From positions 48,373-112,372 of the forward strand of contig JAPYMA010000946.1 of the NCBI GenBank assembly GCA_035041965.1: a DNA stretch of 64,000 nucleotides. The letters are read 5' to 3'. Below the pieces are notes generated by a model that saw nothing but the letters and a program-made list of their open reading frames with translations, was not told the DNA's origin and did not search any database. Position numbers and translations under genes: made by a program. Of this stretch, positions 60,729 through 64,000 are shown in pieces. How positions within the stretch are numbered: position 1 is the stretch's first letter; the number at the start of each line of letters is the position of its first letter. The stretch comes from Anisakis pegreffii (lineage: Eukaryota; Nematoda; Chromadorea; Rhabditida; Anisakidae).

Positions 60729-63212
60729 CTATATTGAAGTGAATGACGGGCAGTGAATTGATGGTCCGAAAGTAGGCTCTTCTAAGCAGGTTTTCATTAC
60801 TTCATCTCCATATGGAAACGGTTTGAATTGTTCATGGTGAAAATTCAAAATATGCTTCGGATCAATGTGGTTTGAGCAATATTCAGCAATGTCTGCGATC
60901 AATTGTAAGTAGTAACATAATGTGTCACAATTAGTCCAGTTTCAGCCTAGGTCACAATTTAGCCTAACATAAGCTTATTTTTGAGCTTCAGCGCAAGTCT
61001 AAGTCAAATCCTGAGTCTGACTAAAGTAAATGGATTTGAATTGTACGCAAATGATTTGTGCAGAGTTTCGAGTGTTCTGTGGTGATCGTTACCTCAATTA
61101 ATGCACTGTCAAAAATTTCTTAAAGTGTATTGTTTTCGCACCGACTCTAGCATAGGTCTATTTTAGGTATAGAAGATAATAACTTGTAGGCTGCCAACTG
61201 CTCCTCTCCTCTCATTGTATCATGTAAGTCTTAATATTCAAAACATGGCTTGAACGCTTTGGATGACTGAGCGATTTATTACACATCTGCTATGCAATTT
61301 TTCACTACAATTACAAACTGTCGGAGTTTCACCTTGCCGTGGACCAAATTATCGTAGACCCTTACAAAAAGGAATGTTATATAGGGTTGGTAGCAGAAGC
61401 CAAGTTGCACTTTTGAAGCGATGCGGTCATATAGAGCACAGAGAAAAAGAGATCCAACAGGGCGAATTAATTCATCGACGAGGCACAGGAATTTGATGTA
61501 TTTCAAGGCTACACCTGGCCTGAATGTGTATATGAGGAACAAGTCAATATTCACGAGACGGAAACTGAAATAACTCGAAGAAAATTGCGGAAAAAACTCG
61601 GAAAAATACAATGCTCTTACCAGTTTTTAACCGCTTGTCCTGATATTCCTTCATCGTTGATAAAGTAATCGAACCCATCTCAGCATATCCAATCTTTCGC
61701 AAATTGAAATGAAAATTCATTAATCAGAATTAGTGAGACACACATATATATGTACCACGATGAAACCCTCACTTTAAATAATGCTCACAAATTTAGTGAC
61801 AAAGGACGATGACGATACCAATGAATAGAAATAATTATCTGGTCACGGTTAAGAAAGCATTATTTTTTCCACTGTTGATGCATAATAAACATCGCACACA
61901 AGTAAGCTTCTGCAAGAATAATGAATCTAGGCAATTGATATAATTGACACCTGATCGCATTCACATCATTAAGGTGATATTTTTGACAAGAGGTTCACCC
62001 AAAAATAATTCCCTCCTGCTTAGGAATGCGTACATGATAGCACAAAAAGGCTCCTTCTTGAAAGTGAACTTCTTACTGCACCCTTTTATAGTTTCTTTTC
62101 TGAGATGTGATCGAATGTCTCAATTGTCTTAACTCACTGTCCAAGAGAACTTTCCAAACTTGTGTCCTCCGCTTACTATGCACTGGTGCATAATAAACAT
62201 CGCACACAAGTAAGCTTCTACGAGAACAATGAATCTAGTCAATTGATACAATTGACACTCGATCACATTAACACCATTAAAATAATATTTGTAGCAAGAG
62301 GTCCACCCAAGAAGAATTCTCTTCTGCTTAGGAATGTGCACGAAAGGATAGCAATAGAAATGAATTTCTTTCTACACCTTTCTATAGTTTCTTTTCTGAG
62401 ATGTGATCAAATGTCTCAATTGCTTGAACTCACTATCCAGGAGAACTTTCCAAACTTATGTCCTCCGCTTACTATACACAGTTAAGCTCAACTTTTTTTG
62501 CTATGACCATCATGCAGTCATCACCGAACCAGCATAATTACTACTACCATTAAATCAGGAATGTGAACTTACAAAGCCAATTTCAGTATAACTTCTATGA
62601 TAAATTTGTTTCCTCTTTTCAATTTAAAAAAAGTGAACAGAACAAAAAATATGCAATAAAAGCTGGCCTGCAATGAAGACGAGACATGCCGGAACACGCA
62701 GAACTCCTTGAAATCCTTCTCGCTTGCTAATCCTTGCATACGATTGACCGCCACTGATTGAAGATCCGAACACTTCCTCCGATAATTGTCGATTCCAACC
62801 GATTTGCATAGCCTTTCTCACTGAAAAAACAACGACAATACAACAAATGATGCTGCAAAATGTTTCAGAAAATAAAATGGATCAAGAAAATGCTGGAGAA
62901 TAGCTACGAAAAAACAACTACTTATGATAATAAATTTGGTTCCGTTTTAATTACTTGTCATAATAAATTTGGTTCTGCCTTTTTCCAATCCGTGCATTTT
63001 CCAAAATGAATAAATGATAATAAACAAAAAAATCACACTGAACAACACATATGCAATCTAATAATTTGCAAAATTGCTTATTATTACTAATGGTGTAGAG
63101 ATCATCGATAGAAAAATTTGATAGTGATTATGAAATGGAAAAAATTAGTGAATAATACAAAGAGTTATTTACCTTTCTTCAAATTTGACCGCATTGCAGA
63201 CTTGTTATCCAT
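60729..63212 (-). CDS. Possible unrecognised small gene, four exons
   Basis: I do not recognise this protein. Four short open segments on the minus strand join through plausible splice sites in one frame: 63173-63212 (MDNKSAMRSNLKK), 62742-62812 (YANRLESTIIGGSVRIFNQW, then RSI), 61621-61693 (IGYAEMGSITLSTMKEYQDK, then RLKT) and 60729-60892 (ending MKTCLEEPTFGPSIHCPSF, then TSI and a stop). The result is 115 codons plus stop, with no membrane segment and no known motif. Base use is GC-richer than the surroundings, as in the certain exons. Doubts: the second exon uses an AAAG acceptor although a better TTTTTTCAG lies eight bases upstream, which would shift the frame and give a different 65-codon segment. 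The first exon is preceded by AAACAG, so it could be internal, with more exons beyond 63221. The third intron would be about 730 bases and the second about 1.05 kb, holding the tandem duplication. Confidence 0.4.
61880..62479. repeat. Tandem duplication, about 0.3 kb twice
   Basis: 61880-62183 and 62188-62479 are diverged copies of one unit. Both begin GCATAATAAACATCGCACAC and end near CTCCGCTTACTAT(G/A)CAC. They share long blocks such as TATAGTTTCTTTTCTGAGAT and GAGAACTTTCCAAACTT. Differences are scattered substitutions and small gaps, so the duplication is not recent. Neither copy has a supported coding frame. Confidence 0.92.
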
Positions 63213-64000
63213 CGACCACACCTGTTTGCGATAAACATCATTTAGCGAACGAATAAATAGTACTGAAATAACTTGTTATCTGCCTAGGAATCGTCTCTTA
63301 TTCGGAGAGACAATCCTGGCTATGGATATCACACGAATCACATTAAATAATATATCACAATATCGAAATTACAAAAAATATATCACAAAAACATCACAAA
63401 AATGTATCACAAATTAATGCAAATGTTTTTTTAATTTTTTAATTATCATTTTAAAAATTTTGAAAGTTTCTTCGCTAGTTTGTTTATATTGTTGGCATCA
63501 CTTGATGCGTTCATATCAATTGATGCCAACAATATATCCATATTTGCATTAATTTAAAATTACTTGAAAATTCAACAGAATCTTTTAAGAATTAAACATT
63601 CAAAACATAACATTTTCAAGCAAAGCATATAATTACAATGAATAAATTGATAACAAATACAATAAAGTACGAGGGAGATTAAAATAAAGGAAAAAAACAT
63701 CTATGAACCTATCAAACCCATTTCGGTAAACTAATTTTGGGCTTTCATTTTGATTTCTTACTAACAATTGTGTAAATTTTGGAAAAAAATGTACTCGTGC
63801 ACTTTTTTGATATTTTTTTGATACTTTTTTTGGTAAATTTTTTACTTTTTGTAAAAATAATGAATACTTTGTAAAAATGAATACTTTTTTGCAATTGTAA
63901 AATTGCATTGGATCATAAGAATTTCGAAAATTATGATCGAAAAAATCGATAATTCGGCTCAAGTCAAAATAACTGAACTCTAAAGGGAATAAGTATTTCA
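63213..64000. other. AT-rich right end without a supported gene
   Basis: Very AT-rich sequence with repeats of TATCACAAAAA (about 63350-63420) and poly-T and TGAATACTTT words (63790-63900). A minus-strand frame of 109 codons (63633-63962) arises from this composition, rich in Phe, Lys, Tyr and Leu, and has no domain. The hairpin at 63485-63536 is the only structured item. Confidence 0.6.
63485..63536. repeat. Inverted repeat, 16-base perfect arms
   Basis: TATATTGTTGGCATCA at 63485-63500 pairs exactly with TGATGCCAACAATATA at 63521-63536. TTGAT and ATCAA inside the 20-base gap extend the stem to about 22 pairs with one mismatch, leaving an eight-base loop. The flanks are very AT-rich and non-coding. 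Confidence 0.88.

Noticed and set aside
61321..61440. Small structured RNA (tRNA or spliced-leader RNA)
   Set aside because: There is no tRNA arm pattern with a T-loop motif, no conserved leader sequence and no Sm-site context.
61279..61611. 110-codon minus-strand frame as an exon of the unknown gene
   Set aside because: It can be joined in frame with an internal acceptor, but the product is Phe/Cys/Leu-rich without motifs, and skipping it gives an equally consistent, simpler gene.
63633..63962. 109-codon minus-strand open frame
   Set aside because: It is rich in Phe, Lys, Tyr and Leu, produced by poly-T and AT-rich repeats, with no domain and no splice partners.

Overview
This is a 64 kb piece of a compact, AT-rich animal genome. 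Its genes are split into many short exons, mostly with 50-300 base introns, and coding exons are visibly richer in G+C than the surrounding DNA. I read it as most likely a nematode, from the small introns, the START-domain and NOT-box gene styles and acceptor-like AG sites just upstream of several start codons. No ribosomal or mitochondrial marker is present, so the phylum is an inference.

Layout from left to right. Positions 5-5994 (minus) hold a secreted matrix metalloproteinase whose hemopexin end runs off the left edge and whose signal-peptide exon I could not find. Positions 5995-19906 are a 14 kb stretch with no gene I can support. Positions 19907-23703 (plus) hold a seven-exon START-domain lipid-transfer gene resembling STARD10. 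Positions 25973-34062 (minus) hold CNOT3, the CCR4-NOT deadenylase subunit. Positions 36309-42450 (minus) hold WDR48/UAF1, the WD40 activator of USP1-type deubiquitinases. Positions 43956-59548 (minus) hold a complete 36-exon PRPF8, the core U5 snRNP splicing factor. Positions 60729-63212 (minus) may hold a small four-exon gene that I do not recognise, with a tandem duplication in one intron.

The three large minus-strand genes are housekeeping genes for splicing, mRNA deadenylation and deubiquitination. They lie 1.5-2.2 kb apart, so I see no operon. Exon coordinates were obtained by joining conserved protein segments at splice signals and requiring frame continuity: PRPF8 gives 2362 codons plus stop, WDR48 698, CNOT3 about 814 and the STARD10-like gene 278.

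The strongest unusual signal is genome-wide rather than a new operon-like system. About half of the inferred introns start with GTT (GTTCGT, GTTTGT, GTTAGT) instead of GTAAGT or GTGAGT, and one PRPF8 intron appears to start with GC. Other oddities are a copied piece of a PRPF8 exon inside a PRPF8 intron, a tandem 0.3 kb duplication, two clean hairpins, dispersed repeat copies and a hidden small gene. I found no CRISPR array, tRNA, rRNA or intact mobile element.
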